Positions 1 through 9,698 are shown, counted from the first letter of the stretch. The stretch: 64,000 nt of DNA from Pelagerythrobacter sp041912895 (GCF_041912895.1 NZ_JAYSGI010000005.1:153717-217716), one strand, 5' to 3'. A program made the numbers and translations. The notes: generated by a model not told the origin, from the letters alone.

Positions 1-371
1 AGCTGGCGATCTTCTGCGCCGCGATCATGGGCGCGGGGCTGGCCTTCCTCTGGTTCAACGCGCCCCCGGCCGCCGTGTTCATGGGCGACACCGGCAGCTT
101 GGCGCTGGGCGGCGCGCTGGGCGCGATCGCGGTCGCGGCGCATCACGAGATCGTGCTCGCCATCGTCGGCGGCCTGTTCGTGGTCGAGGCGCTTTCGGTG
201 ATCATTCAGGTTTTCTGGTTCAAGCGCACGGGCAAACGGATTTTCCGCATGGCCCCGATCCACCACCACTTCGAACAGCTCGGTTGGAGCGAAAGCAAGG
301 TCGTGATCCGTTTCTGGATCGTCTCGATCGTGCTCGCGCTGATGGGCCTGGCGACGTTGAAGCTGCGATGA
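1..371 (+). CDS. mraY: Phospho-N-acetylmuramoyl-pentapeptide-transferase, 3' end
   Basis: This is the last ~122 codons of MraY, the integral membrane enzyme that transfers phospho-MurNAc-pentapeptide to undecaprenyl phosphate to make lipid I. The reading frame is open from base 3, so the gene begins upstream of the window. Visible family marks are FMGDTGSLALGG and the histidine motif MAPIHHHFE, followed by a final transmembrane helix ending in TLKLR. The TGA stop overlaps the murD ATG (ATGA), which fits translational coupling within the dcw cluster. Identification is secure; only the truncation by the window edge is incomplete. Confidence 0.97.
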   Translation, partial: LAIFCAAIMGAGLAFLWFNAPPAAVFMGDTGSLALGGALGAIAVAAHHEIVLAIVGGLFVVEALSVIIQVFWFKRTGKRIFRMAPIHHHFEQLGWSESKVVIRFWIVSIVLALMGLATLKLR

Positions 372-1735
372 TCGTTTCCTCGGCCTTTTCCGGTAAGCGC
401 TACGCCATCCTCGGCCTCGCCCGCTCGGGCCTCGCCGCGGCGGAGACGCTGCTGGCGAGCGGGGCGGAGGTCGTCGCGTGGGACCGGCAGGATGTCGCGC
501 GCGACAAGCTGGCGGGCCGCGCGCGGCTGGCCGACCCGCTGGAGATGGATCTGACGGGATTCGACGGCGTGGTCGTTTCGCCCGGCGTGCCGCTCAACAC
601 CCATCCGATCGCCGAGCGCGCCGCGCGGCTCGGGGTTCCGGTGATCGGCGATATCGAGCTGTTCGCGCTCGCCCGCGCCGCGCTGCCGCCGCACAAGGTC
701 GTCGGCATCACCGGCACCAACGGCAAGTCGACCACCACAGCGCTGGTGCACCACATCCTCGAGAGTGCGGGAATTCCGGCGCGCATGGGCGGCAACATCG
801 GTCTGCCGGTTCTGGGGCAGGAGCCGTTACCAGTGGGCGGGGTCTACGTGCTCGAACTGTCGAGCTACCAGATCGACCTGACGCGCTCGCTCGCCTGCGA
901 GGCCGCGGCGCTGAGCAACGTCACCCCCGACCACCTCGATCGCTACGACGATTTCGCCGCCTACGCTGCGTCTAAGGCGCGGCTGTTCGCGATGCAGGCG
1001 CCCGATCAGTTCGCGGTGTTCGGCTGCGCGGACGAGCCCACCGACGCGATCTGCGCCACCCAACGCGCCCGCCGCGCACCGGGTCGCGCCGTCTGCGCCG
1101 ACCGCGCCGCGCTTGCCCTGCGTCAGGCCGACTGGCCGGCGCTGCAAGGCCCGCACAATCTCGAAAACGCGGCGATCGCCGCGGCGCTGTGTGCCGAACT
1201 CGGCGTGGCAAACGACGCGATCCTCGCCGCGATGGCGAGCTTTCGCGGGTTGCCGCATCGGATGGAAGTCGTCGCCGAGCATCGCGGGGTGCTGTTCGTC
1301 AACGACAGCAAGGCGACCAATCCCGCCTCCGCGGCCCCCGCGCTCGCCGCCTATCCGCCGGTGGCAGGCGGTCGCGCGCGCGTCCACTGGATCGTCGGCG
1401 GGCTGCCCAAGGAAGACGGGCTGGGCGAGTGCGAGGCGCATCTCGGCAACGTTGGCGCCGCCTACACCATCGGCGAGGCGGGGCCGCGTTTCGCGCAGCT
1501 TCTGAACGGCCACGTGCGCGTGGAACGGGCCGAGCTGATGTGTCAGGCGCTGCGCCTCGCCTTCGCGGCGGCCGGGCCGGGCGACGTCGTGCTGCTCTCG
1601 CCCGCCTGTGCCAGCTTCGACCAGTTCCGCGACTACGAGAAGCGCGGCGAATATTTCCGCGAGATCGTCGCCATGCTGACCGGCGCGCCGGCGGGCGTGG
1701 TGGTCGATCCCTGTGCCGGGAAATCCGCGGCATGA
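368..1735 (+). CDS. murD: UDP-N-acetylmuramoylalanine--D-glutamate ligase
   Basis: MurD adds D-glutamate to UDP-MurNAc-L-Ala in the cytoplasm. The 455-residue product has the Mur-ligase layout: an N-terminal Rossmann-like uracil-binding domain (LGLARSGLAAAETLL, ~15-29), the ATP-binding loop GITGTNGKSTTT (~113-124), a central domain with LELSSYQ, and a C-terminal domain with VNDSKATNP and LSPACASFDQF. The ATG at 368 is chosen because it overlaps the mraY stop by four bases and begins directly at the conserved N-terminus; the frame is open further upstream but only through mraY. Its own TGA overlaps the ftsW ATG. Length is normal for the family. Confidence 0.97.
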   Translation: MIVSSAFSGKRYAILGLARSGLAAAETLLASGAEVVAWDRQDVARDKLAGRARLADPLEMDLTGFDGVVVSPGVPLNTHPIAERAARLGVPVIGDIELFALARAALPPHKVVGITGTNGKSTTTALVHHILESAGIPARMGGNIGLPVLGQEPLPVGGVYVLELSSYQIDLTRSLACEAAALSNVTPDHLDRYDDFAAYAASKARLFAMQAPDQFAVFGCADEPTDAICATQRARRAPGRAVCADRAALALRQADWPALQGPHNLENAAIAAALCAELGVANDAILAAMASFRGLPHRMEVVAEHRGVLFVNDSKATNPASAAPALAAYPPVAGGRARVHWIVGGLPKEDGLGECEAHLGNVGAAYTIGEAGPRFAQLLNGHVRVERAELMCQALRLAFAAAGPGDVVLLSPACASFDQFRDYEKRGEYFREIVAMLTGAPAGVVVDPCAGKSAA

Positions 1736-2958
1736 GCGCGACCCAGCCCTATATCCCGCGAGCGGGCGAACGCGCGCCGCGGCAGGATCGGTATCGCAGC
1801 TCCAAGCGCGCCGAGCTGCGCATCTGGTGGCGCGAGATCGACCGCGTGCTGCTGTTCCTGGCTCTTGCGCTGATGGCCATCGGTGCGGCCGCGGTCGCCG
1901 CCGCGTCGCCCGCCAGCGCACGGCGCCTGTCGACCGCCAGCCACACGCTGCCCGATCTCTATTTCTACTGGGCACATCTGCGCTGGCAGATCGTCGGCCT
2001 GGCCGCGATGTTCGGCGCCGCGCTGCTCTCGCGCGAGAACGCGCGGCGCGCCGGTATCATGCTGTTCGCCGCCATGTTCGTGCTGCTGATGCTGGTGCCG
2101 GTGCTGGGCTACGAGGTGAACGGCGCGAAGCGGTGGATCAACCTCGGCTTCTCGTTCCAGCCGTCCGAATTCCTCAAGCCCGCGTTCGTGATCGCGCTCG
2201 CCTGGGTGATCTCATGGCGCGCGCGCGATCCGAACCTGCCGGTCGTGGCGATCGCGACGGGCGTGATGGGCGCGATCGGGGCGCTGTTGATGCTCCAGCC
2301 CAACCTCGGCGATACGGTGCTGTTCGCGGGCGTATGGTTCGCGCTGGTGATCCTTTCCGGCGTGCCGGTGAAGCGGCTCGCCATGCTGATCGGCGCGGGC
2401 GTCGCGACGGCGGTGATGATCTACCTGTTCTACGAAAACGGCCGCAACCGCATCAACGACTTCCTCGGCGGCGGCACCGCGTTCGATCAGGTCGATCTGG
2501 CCGAGCGCACGCTGCTGGCGGGCGGGTGGACCGGCAGCGGCCTGTGGCTCGGCATCCGCAAGATGAGCCTGCCCGAAGCACATACCGACTACATCTTTTC
2601 GGTCATCGGCGAGGAATTCGGGCTGATCGTCTGCGCGCTGATCGTGCTGCTCTACCTCGCGATCATCGTGCGCGTGCTGGTGCGGCTGGCGGACGAGGAG
2701 AACCTGTTCACGCTGCTCGCCGGGGCGGGGCTCGCGGTGCTGATCGGCGGGCAGGCGTTCATCAATATCCTCGTAAACCTGCAGCTCGCGCCGTCCAAGG
2801 GGATGACGCTGCCGCTGGTGTCCTACGGCGGATCGTCCACGATCGCGGTGTGCCTGACGGTCGGCCTGCTGCTGGCGATCACCCGGCGCAACCCGTTCCT
2901 CAAGTCGCAGACGCCGGGGCTGTGGCAGCGATTGTTCGGGCGCGAGGCGCAATCATGA
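1732..2958 (+). CDS. ftsW: Peptidoglycan glycosyltransferase / lipid II polymerase FtsW
   Basis: FtsW is the SEDS-family glycan polymerase of the divisome, acting in the cytoplasmic membrane with FtsI. The 408-residue product has a charged cytoplasmic N-terminus (~35 residues) followed by about ten hydrophobic helices. SEDS hallmarks are NGAKRWINLG (~130-139), FQPSEFLKP (~142-150), HTDYIFSVIGEEFG and the C-terminal LPLVSYGGSS. The start is the ATG overlapping the murD stop, and the stop overlaps the murG ATG. It lies between murD and murG, the usual alphaproteobacterial order. Confidence 0.96.
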   Translation: MSATQPYIPRAGERAPRQDRYRSSKRAELRIWWREIDRVLLFLALALMAIGAAAVAAASPASARRLSTASHTLPDLYFYWAHLRWQIVGLAAMFGAALLSRENARRAGIMLFAAMFVLLMLVPVLGYEVNGAKRWINLGFSFQPSEFLKPAFVIALAWVISWRARDPNLPVVAIATGVMGAIGALLMLQPNLGDTVLFAGVWFALVILSGVPVKRLAMLIGAGVATAVMIYLFYENGRNRINDFLGGGTAFDQVDLAERTLLAGGWTGSGLWLGIRKMSLPEAHTDYIFSVIGEEFGLIVCALIVLLYLAIIVRVLVRLADEENLFTLLAGAGLAVLIGGQAFINILVNLQLAPSKGMTLPLVSYGGSSTIAVCLTVGLLLAITRRNPFLKSQTPGLWQRLFGREAQS

Positions 2959-4151
2959 GCGGCGCGAACCGGCACTACGTGCTCGCGGCGGGCGGCACCG
3001 GCGGGCACCTGATCCCCGCTTTCGCGCTCGCGACCGAGCTGGAGCGGCGCGGGCATCACGTCGCGCTGGTGACCGACGAGCGCGGCGCGAAAATCCCGGG
3101 CAAGCCCTCGTTCCTCCCCGCACACGTGCTGCCGGCGGGCCGCTTCGGCAAGAACCCGCTCGGCTGGATCAAGGCGATCCGCGCGGTGCTGGAAGGGCGC
3201 CGCATGGCGCTGCGCCTGTTCGAAACGTTCGCGCCGAGCGCGGTGGTCGGCTTCGGCGGCTATCCCGCGCTGCCCGCGCTGCTCGCCGCGACCTCGGCCG
3301 GAGTGCCCAGCGTGGTGCACGAGCAGAACGCGGTGCTCGGGCGGGTGAACCGCCTGCTCGCCGGGCGGGTGCAGGCGATCGCGACCGCCTATCCCGATAT
3401 CGCGCGGCTGAAGCCCAAGCACGCGGGCAAGGCGCATCTCGTCGGCAATCCGGTGCGTGCCGAAGTGCTGGATCTGCGCGCCGAACCCTTCCCGCAGCCG
3501 AGCGAGGACGGGCTGCTCAAGGTGCTCGTCACCGGCGGCAGCCAGGGCGCGCGCGTGCTGAGCGAGGTGGTGCCCGACGGGCTGGCGATGCTGCCCCCCG
3601 CGCTCCGCCAGCGGCTGCAGGTCACCCAGCAGTGCCGCGCGGAGGATATCGAGGCGGTGCGCGAGCGCTATCGCGGGCACGACATCCCGGCCGAGCTGGG
3701 CACCTATTTCGAGAACATGGCCGCGCGGCTCGCCGATACGCACCTATTCATCGGCCGCGCGGGCGCCTCGACGATCGCCGAGCTGACTGCGGTCGGTCGC
3801 CCCGCGATCCTCGTGCCGCTGCCGATCGCGACCGACGATCACCAGGCCGCCAATACCCGCGAACTGGCCAAGGGGGGCGGAGCGCGGATGATCCGGCAGG
3901 CAAACTTCGCGCCCAAGGAACTGGCCAAGCAGATCCAGGTGCTCGCCCAGCATCCGCAGGCTCTGGCGAACGCGGCCCATGCGGCGTGGAACTGCGGCCG
4001 GCCCGATGCGGCGAAGGATCTTGCCGATCTGGTCGAGAGCTTCGGCGGGGCGGAGATGATGGACGTAATCCGCGTCGGCGCGAACAATGCACGCGGCGCG
4101 AGCCAAGGCGCCGTCGCCGGGCAGGGCGCGGCGAAGGACAGCGCGCTGTGA
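2955..4151 (+). CDS. murG: UDP-GlcNAc:undecaprenyl-PP-MurNAc-pentapeptide GlcNAc transferase
   Basis: MurG is the peripheral membrane GT28 glycosyltransferase that converts lipid I to lipid II on the cytoplasmic face. The 398-residue protein has the N-terminal glycine loop GGTGGHLIPA (~13-22), a second conserved region VGFGGYPALPALL, and the UDP-GlcNAc-binding C-terminal domain with FIGRAGASTIAELTAVGRP (~264-282) and ATDDHQAANT. It is slightly longer than E. coli MurG because of a C-terminal alanine-rich tail (NNARGASQGAVAGQGAAKD). It starts at the ATG overlapping the ftsW stop and is coupled to murC through a GTGA overlap. Confidence 0.97.
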   Translation: MSGANRHYVLAAGGTGGHLIPAFALATELERRGHHVALVTDERGAKIPGKPSFLPAHVLPAGRFGKNPLGWIKAIRAVLEGRRMALRLFETFAPSAVVGFGGYPALPALLAATSAGVPSVVHEQNAVLGRVNRLLAGRVQAIATAYPDIARLKPKHAGKAHLVGNPVRAEVLDLRAEPFPQPSEDGLLKVLVTGGSQGARVLSEVVPDGLAMLPPALRQRLQVTQQCRAEDIEAVRERYRGHDIPAELGTYFENMAARLADTHLFIGRAGASTIAELTAVGRPAILVPLPIATDDHQAANTRELAKGGGARMIRQANFAPKELAKQIQVLAQHPQALANAAHAAWNCGRPDAAKDLADLVESFGGAEMMDVIRVGANNARGASQGAVAGQGAAKDSAL

Positions 4152-5581
4152 AGGGCGTCGCGACCGATATCGGGACGATCCACTTCGTCGGCATCGGCGG
4201 GATCGGCATGTCCGGCATTGCCGAGGTGATGCACAACCTCGGCTATTCTGTGCAGGGTTCCGACATTGCCGAGAGCGCGAGTGTCGAGCGCCTGCGCGCG
4301 CGCGGAATCCAGGTCGCCATCGGCCACGCGGCGGAGAATGTGGAGGGCGTGGCGGTCGTCGTCACCTCGACCGCTGTGCGCCGTACCAATCCCGAAGTCG
4401 TCGCCGCGCTGGAAAACCGCATCCCGGTGGTGCGCCGCGCCGAGATGCTCGCCGAGCTGATGCGCCTGCGGAACACTGTCGCGGTGGCGGGCACGCACGG
4501 CAAGACAACGACGACGAGCATGGTCGCCGCGCTGCTCGATGCGGGCGGGGTCGACCCTACGGTCATCAACGGCGGCATCATCGAGCAATACGGATCGAAC
4601 GCCCGGCTGGGCGACAGCGACTGGATGGTCGTGGAGGCGGACGAGAGCGACGGCAGTTTCCTGCGCCTCGATGGCACGATCGCGGTGGTGACCAACATCG
4701 ACCCCGAACATCTCGACCACTACGGCGATTTCGACGGGGTGAAGGATGCCTTCGTCGAGTTCATCCACAATGTGCCGTTCTACGGCGCGGCGATCCTGTG
4801 CATCGACCACCCCGAGGTGCAGGCAGTGATCGGCAAGGTCCGCGACCGGCGCGTGGTGACCTACGGCTTCTCGCTCCAGGCCGACGTCTGCGCGGTCAAC
4901 GTGCGGTCCGAGGCGGGCGGCAACCGCTTCGACGTCGTCGTGCGCCAGCGCGGGGAGGAAGACCGCCGGATCGAGGGCGTTCACCTGCCGATGCCCGGCC
5001 GCCACAACGTGCAGAACGCGCTCGCCGCGATCGCGGTGGCGATCGAGATGGGCTGCACGAACGAAACGATCTGCAACGGCTTCGGCCAGTTCGGCGGGGT
5101 GCGGCGGCGCTTCACCCGCGTGGGGCAGGTGGCCCTCGCGAACGGCTCTGCCACGGTGATCGACGATTACGCGCACCACCCGGTCGAAATCCGCGCGGTG
5201 CTGTCCGCCGCGCGCGAAAGCGTCGCCGAAGGTTCGCCCGGCCGGGTGATCGCGGTGATGCAGCCGCACCGCTATTCGCGCCTCGGCGACCTGATGGACG
5301 ACTTCCAGAACTGCTTCAACGATGCCGATCAGGTCTATGTGACGCCGGTCTACACCGCCGGGGAAGACCCCGTGCCGGGTGTCGATTCCGCTGCGCTCGT
5401 CGCCGGCCTGAAATCGCGCGGCCACCGCGCGGCTTCGACCGTCGCCGACCAGGCCGAACTCGCCAGCGTGCTGGCGGGCGAGGTGGGCGAGGGCGATCTC
5501 GTCATCTGCCTCGGCGCGGGCGACATCACCAAGTGGGCGGCCACGCTGGCGAGCGATATCGAGAAGGCGCGCGCGGCGTGA
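4148..5581 (+). CDS. murC: UDP-N-acetylmuramate--L-alanine ligase
   Basis: MurC ligates L-alanine to UDP-MurNAc, the first amino-acid addition of the peptidoglycan stem. The 477-residue product carries FVGIGGIGMSGIAEV near the N-terminus, the ATP loop VAGTHGKTTTTSM (~113-125), the central EADESDGSF and the C-terminal DDYAHHPVEI motif. A GTG at 4148 overlapping the murG TGA is preferred: it places the conserved IHFVGIGGIGMSG about ten residues from the start, and no better ATG lies nearby. It ends two bases before murB. Domain order and length are normal. Confidence 0.96.
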   Translation: MKGVATDIGTIHFVGIGGIGMSGIAEVMHNLGYSVQGSDIAESASVERLRARGIQVAIGHAAENVEGVAVVVTSTAVRRTNPEVVAALENRIPVVRRAEMLAELMRLRNTVAVAGTHGKTTTTSMVAALLDAGGVDPTVINGGIIEQYGSNARLGDSDWMVVEADESDGSFLRLDGTIAVVTNIDPEHLDHYGDFDGVKDAFVEFIHNVPFYGAAILCIDHPEVQAVIGKVRDRRVVTYGFSLQADVCAVNVRSEAGGNRFDVVVRQRGEEDRRIEGVHLPMPGRHNVQNALAAIAVAIEMGCTNETICNGFGQFGGVRRRFTRVGQVALANGSATVIDDYAHHPVEIRAVLSAARESVAEGSPGRVIAVMQPHRYSRLGDLMDDFQNCFNDADQVYVTPVYTAGEDPVPGVDSAALVAGLKSRGHRAASTVADQAELASVLAGEVGEGDLVICLGAGDITKWAATLASDIEKARAA

Positions 5582-5583
5582 CC

Positions 5584-6546
5584 ATGGCGCAGCCCGACTG
5601 GCCCGAGTTCGACGACGGCATGGCCCCCGACTGCGAGATCGAGGGCGCGATCGCCGCGCCGATTTCGATGGAGGGCATCCGCGGCACGTTGACGCCCGAT
5701 GCGCCGTTGGCCAAGCTCGTGTGGTTCAAGGCCGGCGGCGCGGCGGACTGGCTGTTCGAACCCGCCGATCTCGGCGACTTGCGCGAATTCCTCATCAAGC
5801 TGGGCGGCGACCTGCCGGTCATGGCGCTCGGCCTCGGCTCCAATCTGATCGTGCGCGACGGCGGCGTGCCCGGCGTGGTCGTGCGGCTGGGCAAGGCGTT
5901 CGCGAAAGTCGCCGATCTCGACGATCACGTGCTCGAATGCGGCGGCGGGGCGAGCGGTATCCTCGTGTCCTCGACCGCGCGCGACGCGGGGATCGCGGGG
6001 CTGGAATTCCTGCGCGGTATCCCCGGCACCGTCGGCGGCTTCGTGCGGATGAACGGCGGTGCCTACGGGCGCGAGGTCGCCGATGTGCTGATCGATTGCG
6101 ACGTGATCCTGCCCGGCGGGCGACCCGTGCGGCTTCCGGCAAAGGACCTGCGCTACACTTACCGGCACTCGGCGCTGCCCGAAGGCGCGGTTGTCGTCTC
6201 GGCGCGCTTGCAGGGCACGCCCGGCGACCCGGCGGCGATCGGCGCGGAGATGGACCGGATCGCAACGGCGCGCGAGGAATCGCAGCCGCTGCGCACCAAG
6301 ACGGGCGGGTCGACCTTCAAGAACCCCGATGGCGACAAGGCCTGGCGGCTGGTCGACGTCGCCGGTTGCCGCGGAATGACCCGCGGCGGCGCGCAAGTGA
6401 GCGAGAAGCACACCAATTTCCTCATCAACACCGGCGACGCCACCAGCGCCGACATCGAAGGGCTGGGCGAGGACGTGCGGCGCAAGGTCTATGCCGAAAC
6501 CGGCGTGATGCTCGAATGGGAAATCCAGCGGGTGGGAAGGCCGTGA
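5584..6546 (+). CDS. murB: UDP-N-acetylenolpyruvoylglucosamine reductase
   Basis: MurB is the FAD- and NADPH-dependent reductase that forms UDP-MurNAc. The 320-residue protein shows the FAD-binding signature MALGLGSNLIVRDGG (~80-94), GIPGTVGGFVRMNGGAYG, the motif GGSTFKNPDG that contains the catalytic serine (~241), and SEKHTNFLIN near the C-terminus. It has an N-terminal acidic extension of about 30 residues before the core. ATG 5584 lies two bases after the murC stop. The stop overlaps the ddl GTG start (GTGA), keeping the coupled arrangement of the cluster. Confidence 0.96.
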   Translation: MAQPDWPEFDDGMAPDCEIEGAIAAPISMEGIRGTLTPDAPLAKLVWFKAGGAADWLFEPADLGDLREFLIKLGGDLPVMALGLGSNLIVRDGGVPGVVVRLGKAFAKVADLDDHVLECGGGASGILVSSTARDAGIAGLEFLRGIPGTVGGFVRMNGGAYGREVADVLIDCDVILPGGRPVRLPAKDLRYTYRHSALPEGAVVVSARLQGTPGDPAAIGAEMDRIATAREESQPLRTKTGGSTFKNPDGDKAWRLVDVAGCRGMTRGGAQVSEKHTNFLINTGDATSADIEGLGEDVRRKVYAETGVMLEWEIQRVGRP

Positions 6547-7526
6547 CATTGCCCAAGCTCCACGTCGCCGTCCTGATGGGCGGCTGGGCGAACGAACGGC
6601 CTGTCTCGCTGATGTCGGGCGAGGGCGTCGCCAAGGCGCTCGAGGCGCGCGGGCACCGGGTGACGCGGATCGACATGGATCGGCAGGTCGCCGCGCGGAT
6701 CGCCGAGGCCGCGCCCGACGTGGTGTTCAACGCGCTCCACGGCGTTCCGGGCGAAGACGGCACCGTGCAGGGCATGCTCGACCTGATGGGCGTGCCGTAC
6801 ACGCATTCCGGCCTCGCCACCTCGGTCATTGCGATCGACAAGGAACTGACCAAGCAGGCGCTCGTGCCGCACGGTGTGCCGATGCCCGGCGGGCGGATCG
6901 TGGAGAGCGAGAGCCTCTACGCGAAAGACCCGCTGCCGCGCCCCTATGTGCTCAAGCCGGTCAACGAGGGCAGCTCGGTCGGCGTCGCGATCGTCACCGC
7001 CGAGGGCAACTACGGCAATCCGATCGGGCGCGACACCAAGGGGCCGTGGCGCGAATTCGACCGCCTGCTCGCCGAGCCGTACATTCGCGGGCGCGAGCTG
7101 ACCGTAGCGGTGATCGACGGCGCCGAAGGGCCGCGCGCGCTGACCGTCACCGAACTCGTGCCCAAGTCGGGCTTCTACGATTTCGACGCCAAGTACACCG
7201 ACGGCATGACCGAGCACGTCTGCCCCGCCGCTGTGCCCGAAGATATCGCGCAGCTGTGCATGGACCTCGCCGTGCGCGCGCACCGCGTGCTCGGCTGCAA
7301 GGGCTGCAGCCGCACCGATTTCCGCTGGGACGACGAACACGGCGAGGACGGACTGTTCGTGCTGGAGACCAACACCCAGCCGGGCATGACTCCGCTCAGC
7401 CTCGTGCCCGAACAGGCGCGGCATTGCGGGATGAGCTACGAGGATCTGGTCGAGGCGATCGTGGCCGAGGCGCTGGCGCGGGGGGCGCAAGTGGCACAGG
7501 GGAGCAGCGGCGATGGCGACGGTTAA
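6543..7526 (+). CDS. ddl: D-alanine--D-alanine ligase
   Basis: Ddl is the cytoplasmic ATP-grasp enzyme that makes D-Ala-D-Ala for the peptidoglycan stem. The 327-residue protein opens with VAVLMGGWANERPVSLMSG, carries the ATP-grasp strand LKPVNEGSSVGV (~137-148), SCSRTDF-like residues in the form KGCSRTDFRW, and the C-terminal catalytic segment LETNTQPGMTP (~274-284). The start is the GTG overlapping the murB stop, since the family N-terminus begins only a few residues later. The 3' end overlaps the ftsQ start by 14 bases. Confidence 0.95.
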   Translation: MTLPKLHVAVLMGGWANERPVSLMSGEGVAKALEARGHRVTRIDMDRQVAARIAEAAPDVVFNALHGVPGEDGTVQGMLDLMGVPYTHSGLATSVIAIDKELTKQALVPHGVPMPGGRIVESESLYAKDPLPRPYVLKPVNEGSSVGVAIVTAEGNYGNPIGRDTKGPWREFDRLLAEPYIRGRELTVAVIDGAEGPRALTVTELVPKSGFYDFDAKYTDGMTEHVCPAAVPEDIAQLCMDLAVRAHRVLGCKGCSRTDFRWDDEHGEDGLFVLETNTQPGMTPLSLVPEQARHCGMSYEDLVEAIVAEALARGAQVAQGSSGDGDG

Positions 7527-8418
7527 CCGCAAGGCCAAAGGCGTGCGGCGCTCCGCCGCGGCGAACGGACGCGCGCAGACCGCGCGGCGCGCGCGCGCGA
7601 AGACCGGGTCGCTGCTCGATTCGGTGATGGCCGTGCTGCCGTTCACCGAGGAACAGCTGCACCGCGTGTTCCTCGCGGTGATCCTCGGCGCGGCGGTGGC
7701 GCTGGCGTGGTTCGTCGCCAGCCTCGCGGGCGTGCCGGCGATGGCGCAGCAGCAGGTCGCGCTGCTCGCTTCGGACGCGGGGTTCGAAGTACGCCGGGTG
7801 AAAGTGACCGGCGTCGAACGGATGAACGAGCTCAAGGTCTACGAGCGCGCGCTCGCCCAGCGCGATCTGCCGATGCCGCTGGTCGACCTCGACGCGCTGC
7901 GCGCCGAACTGCTCGAACTGTCGTGGGTCAAGGATGCGCGCGTCTCGCGCCAGCTTCCCGACAGCCTGGTGATCGATATCGTCGAGCGCACGCCGCACGC
8001 GGTGCTCAAGAAGCCGGGCCGGCTGGTGCTGATCGACCAGACCGGCGCGGAACTGGAGCCGATCTCCGCGGCGAACGCCAAGGGCATGCTGGTGATCGCC
8101 GGACCCGGCGCGAAGGCGCAGGTGGAGGAACTGTCCGACCTGCTCGCCGCCGCCCCCGCGATCGAGCCGCAGGTGGCCGAGGCCGAATGGATCGGCAACC
8201 GCCGCTGGAATCTCACGTTCGACACCGGGCAGGTGCTCGCGCTGCCGCAAGGCCCGGACAAGTCGGCCGGGGCGCTGGTTTCGTTCGCTCGGCTCGACGG
8301 GGTCAACCGGCTGCTGGGGGGCAAGGTGGCGACTTTCGACATGCGCGCGCCGGATCGCATTTACATGCGGGTGCCGGGCCGCGCGGCGCAGGCGCTGGAA
8401 GCAAAAGGGGGCGAATGA
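7513..8418 (+). CDS. ftsQ: Cell division protein FtsQ
   Basis: FtsQ is the bitopic divisome scaffold that links early and late division proteins. The 301-residue product has an Arg/Lys-rich cytoplasmic tail of ~50 residues, one transmembrane helix (~52-74, VFLAVILGAAVALAWFVASL), a POTRA domain beginning at FEVRRVKVTGVERMN (~91) and a C-terminal beta domain. ATG 7513 lies inside the end of ddl (14-base overlap), and its TGA overlaps the ftsA ATG. Sequence conservation of FtsQ is low, so the call rests on the architecture together with position between ddl and ftsA. Confidence 0.93.
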   Translation: MATVNRKAKGVRRSAAANGRAQTARRARAKTGSLLDSVMAVLPFTEEQLHRVFLAVILGAAVALAWFVASLAGVPAMAQQQVALLASDAGFEVRRVKVTGVERMNELKVYERALAQRDLPMPLVDLDALRAELLELSWVKDARVSRQLPDSLVIDIVERTPHAVLKKPGRLVLIDQTGAELEPISAANAKGMLVIAGPGAKAQVEELSDLLAAAPAIEPQVAEAEWIGNRRWNLTFDTGQVLALPQGPDKSAGALVSFARLDGVNRLLGGKVATFDMRAPDRIYMRVPGRAAQALEAKGGE

Positions 8419-9698
8419 TGGGGATGCCGCGCATCAACCGCGTGTTCGGGGCGGTCAACGTCGGCTCGTTTCGTATCTCGGCGATGATCATGGGCCTGTC
8501 GGAAACGGGCGAGATGATCGTGCTCGGATCGGGCCACCGGGCGAGCCAGGGGATCAAGCGCGGTTACGTCACCGACATGGCCGCCGCCACCTACGCCATC
8601 CGCGACGCGGTCGAACGGGCCGAGAAGAACGCCGGGACCAGCGTCTCGAGCGTGTGGATCGGCTGTTCGGGCGCGGGGCTCGGCAGCCAGGTCGCCAATA
8701 TCGAGATCGACATCGGCGGACGCCGCATCGAGGAGGAGGATATCGAGCTGCTGCTGGTGGCGGCGCGCGATTCGATCCAGCCCGACGGGCGCATGGTGCT
8801 CCATGCCCAGCCCGCGCACTACACGCTCGACGGCGCGCACGGCGTCGCCAATCCGCGCGGTCTCCATGCCGAGCAGCTCGGGGTCGATATCCACGTCATG
8901 CTCGCCGATGGCGCTCCGGTTCGCAATCTGATCGAGGTGGTGCAGAACGCCCATCTGGAAGTCGAGGCGGTCGTCGCCGCGCCGATCGCGGCGGGCTACG
9001 CCTGCCTTACGCCCGAAGAGCGCGAGCTCGGCACCGCGCTGATCGAGATCGGTGGCGAGGTGACCAACGTCTCGCTCTATGCCGGCGGCATGCTGCTCGG
9101 CCTCAAGGCGATCCCGTTCGGCAGCACCGACATTACCGACGCGATCGCGTCCAGCTTCGGCATCCGCCGGTTCCAGGCCGAACGGCTCAAGTGCGTGTCG
9201 GGGTCGGCGATCGCCAGCCCGACCGACCACCGCGAGATGATCCCGGTCAACGGCCCGGGCGACGGCGAGGCGGGGCCCGCCGCGCGCGGTGCGGACGACA
9301 GCAACCGCATCCCGCGCGCCGAACTGGTCTCGGTCGTGACCGAGCAGCTCGCGCGGCTGACCGACGAGATCGGCAAGGCGCTGAAGGCGATGGGCTTTTC
9401 CGGTTCGCGCGGCAGCCAGGTCGTGCTCACCGGCGGCGGGGCGGAGCTGGCGGGCGTGGCCGAATTCGCGCAGGCCGCGCTCGGGCGCCCGGTGCGGATC
9501 GGCAAGCCGCCCGCGCTGCGCGGCTTGCCCGAGGCACACTCCGCCGCAGGCTTCGCGACGCTCGCCGGTCTGTGCCTCTATGCGGCGGACGATCCGATCG
9601 ACATCCGCTCGGTCGGTCCGAGCTACCAGCCGACCATGCGCTATACCGGTCTCGGGCTGGTGAACCGCGTGGCCCGCGCCGTGCGCGAATATTTCTGA
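8415..9698 (+). CDS. ftsA: Cell division protein FtsA
   Basis: FtsA is the actin-like ATPase that tethers FtsZ to the membrane. The 427-residue protein has the N-terminal phosphate-1 region FGAVNVGSFRISAMI, a 1C/SHS2 region starting near IKRGYVTDM, LIEIGGEVTNVSLYAGG as the phosphate-2 region, and VVLTGGGAELAGV as the adenosine motif. The C-terminus ends in LGLVNRVARAVREYF, consistent with the amphipathic membrane-targeting helix. The start is taken as ATG 8415 (overlapping the ftsQ stop); the adjacent ATG at 8418 is an equally possible start. It is separated from ftsZ by 123 bases. Confidence 0.96.
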   Translation: MMGMPRINRVFGAVNVGSFRISAMIMGLSETGEMIVLGSGHRASQGIKRGYVTDMAAATYAIRDAVERAEKNAGTSVSSVWIGCSGAGLGSQVANIEIDIGGRRIEEEDIELLLVAARDSIQPDGRMVLHAQPAHYTLDGAHGVANPRGLHAEQLGVDIHVMLADGAPVRNLIEVVQNAHLEVEAVVAAPIAAGYACLTPEERELGTALIEIGGEVTNVSLYAGGMLLGLKAIPFGSTDITDAIASSFGIRRFQAERLKCVSGSAIASPTDHREMIPVNGPGDGEAGPAARGADDSNRIPRAELVSVVTEQLARLTDEIGKALKAMGFSGSRGSQVVLTGGGAELAGVAEFAQAALGRPVRIGKPPALRGLPEAHSAAGFATLAGLCLYAADDPIDIRSVGPSYQPTMRYTGLGLVNRVARAVREYF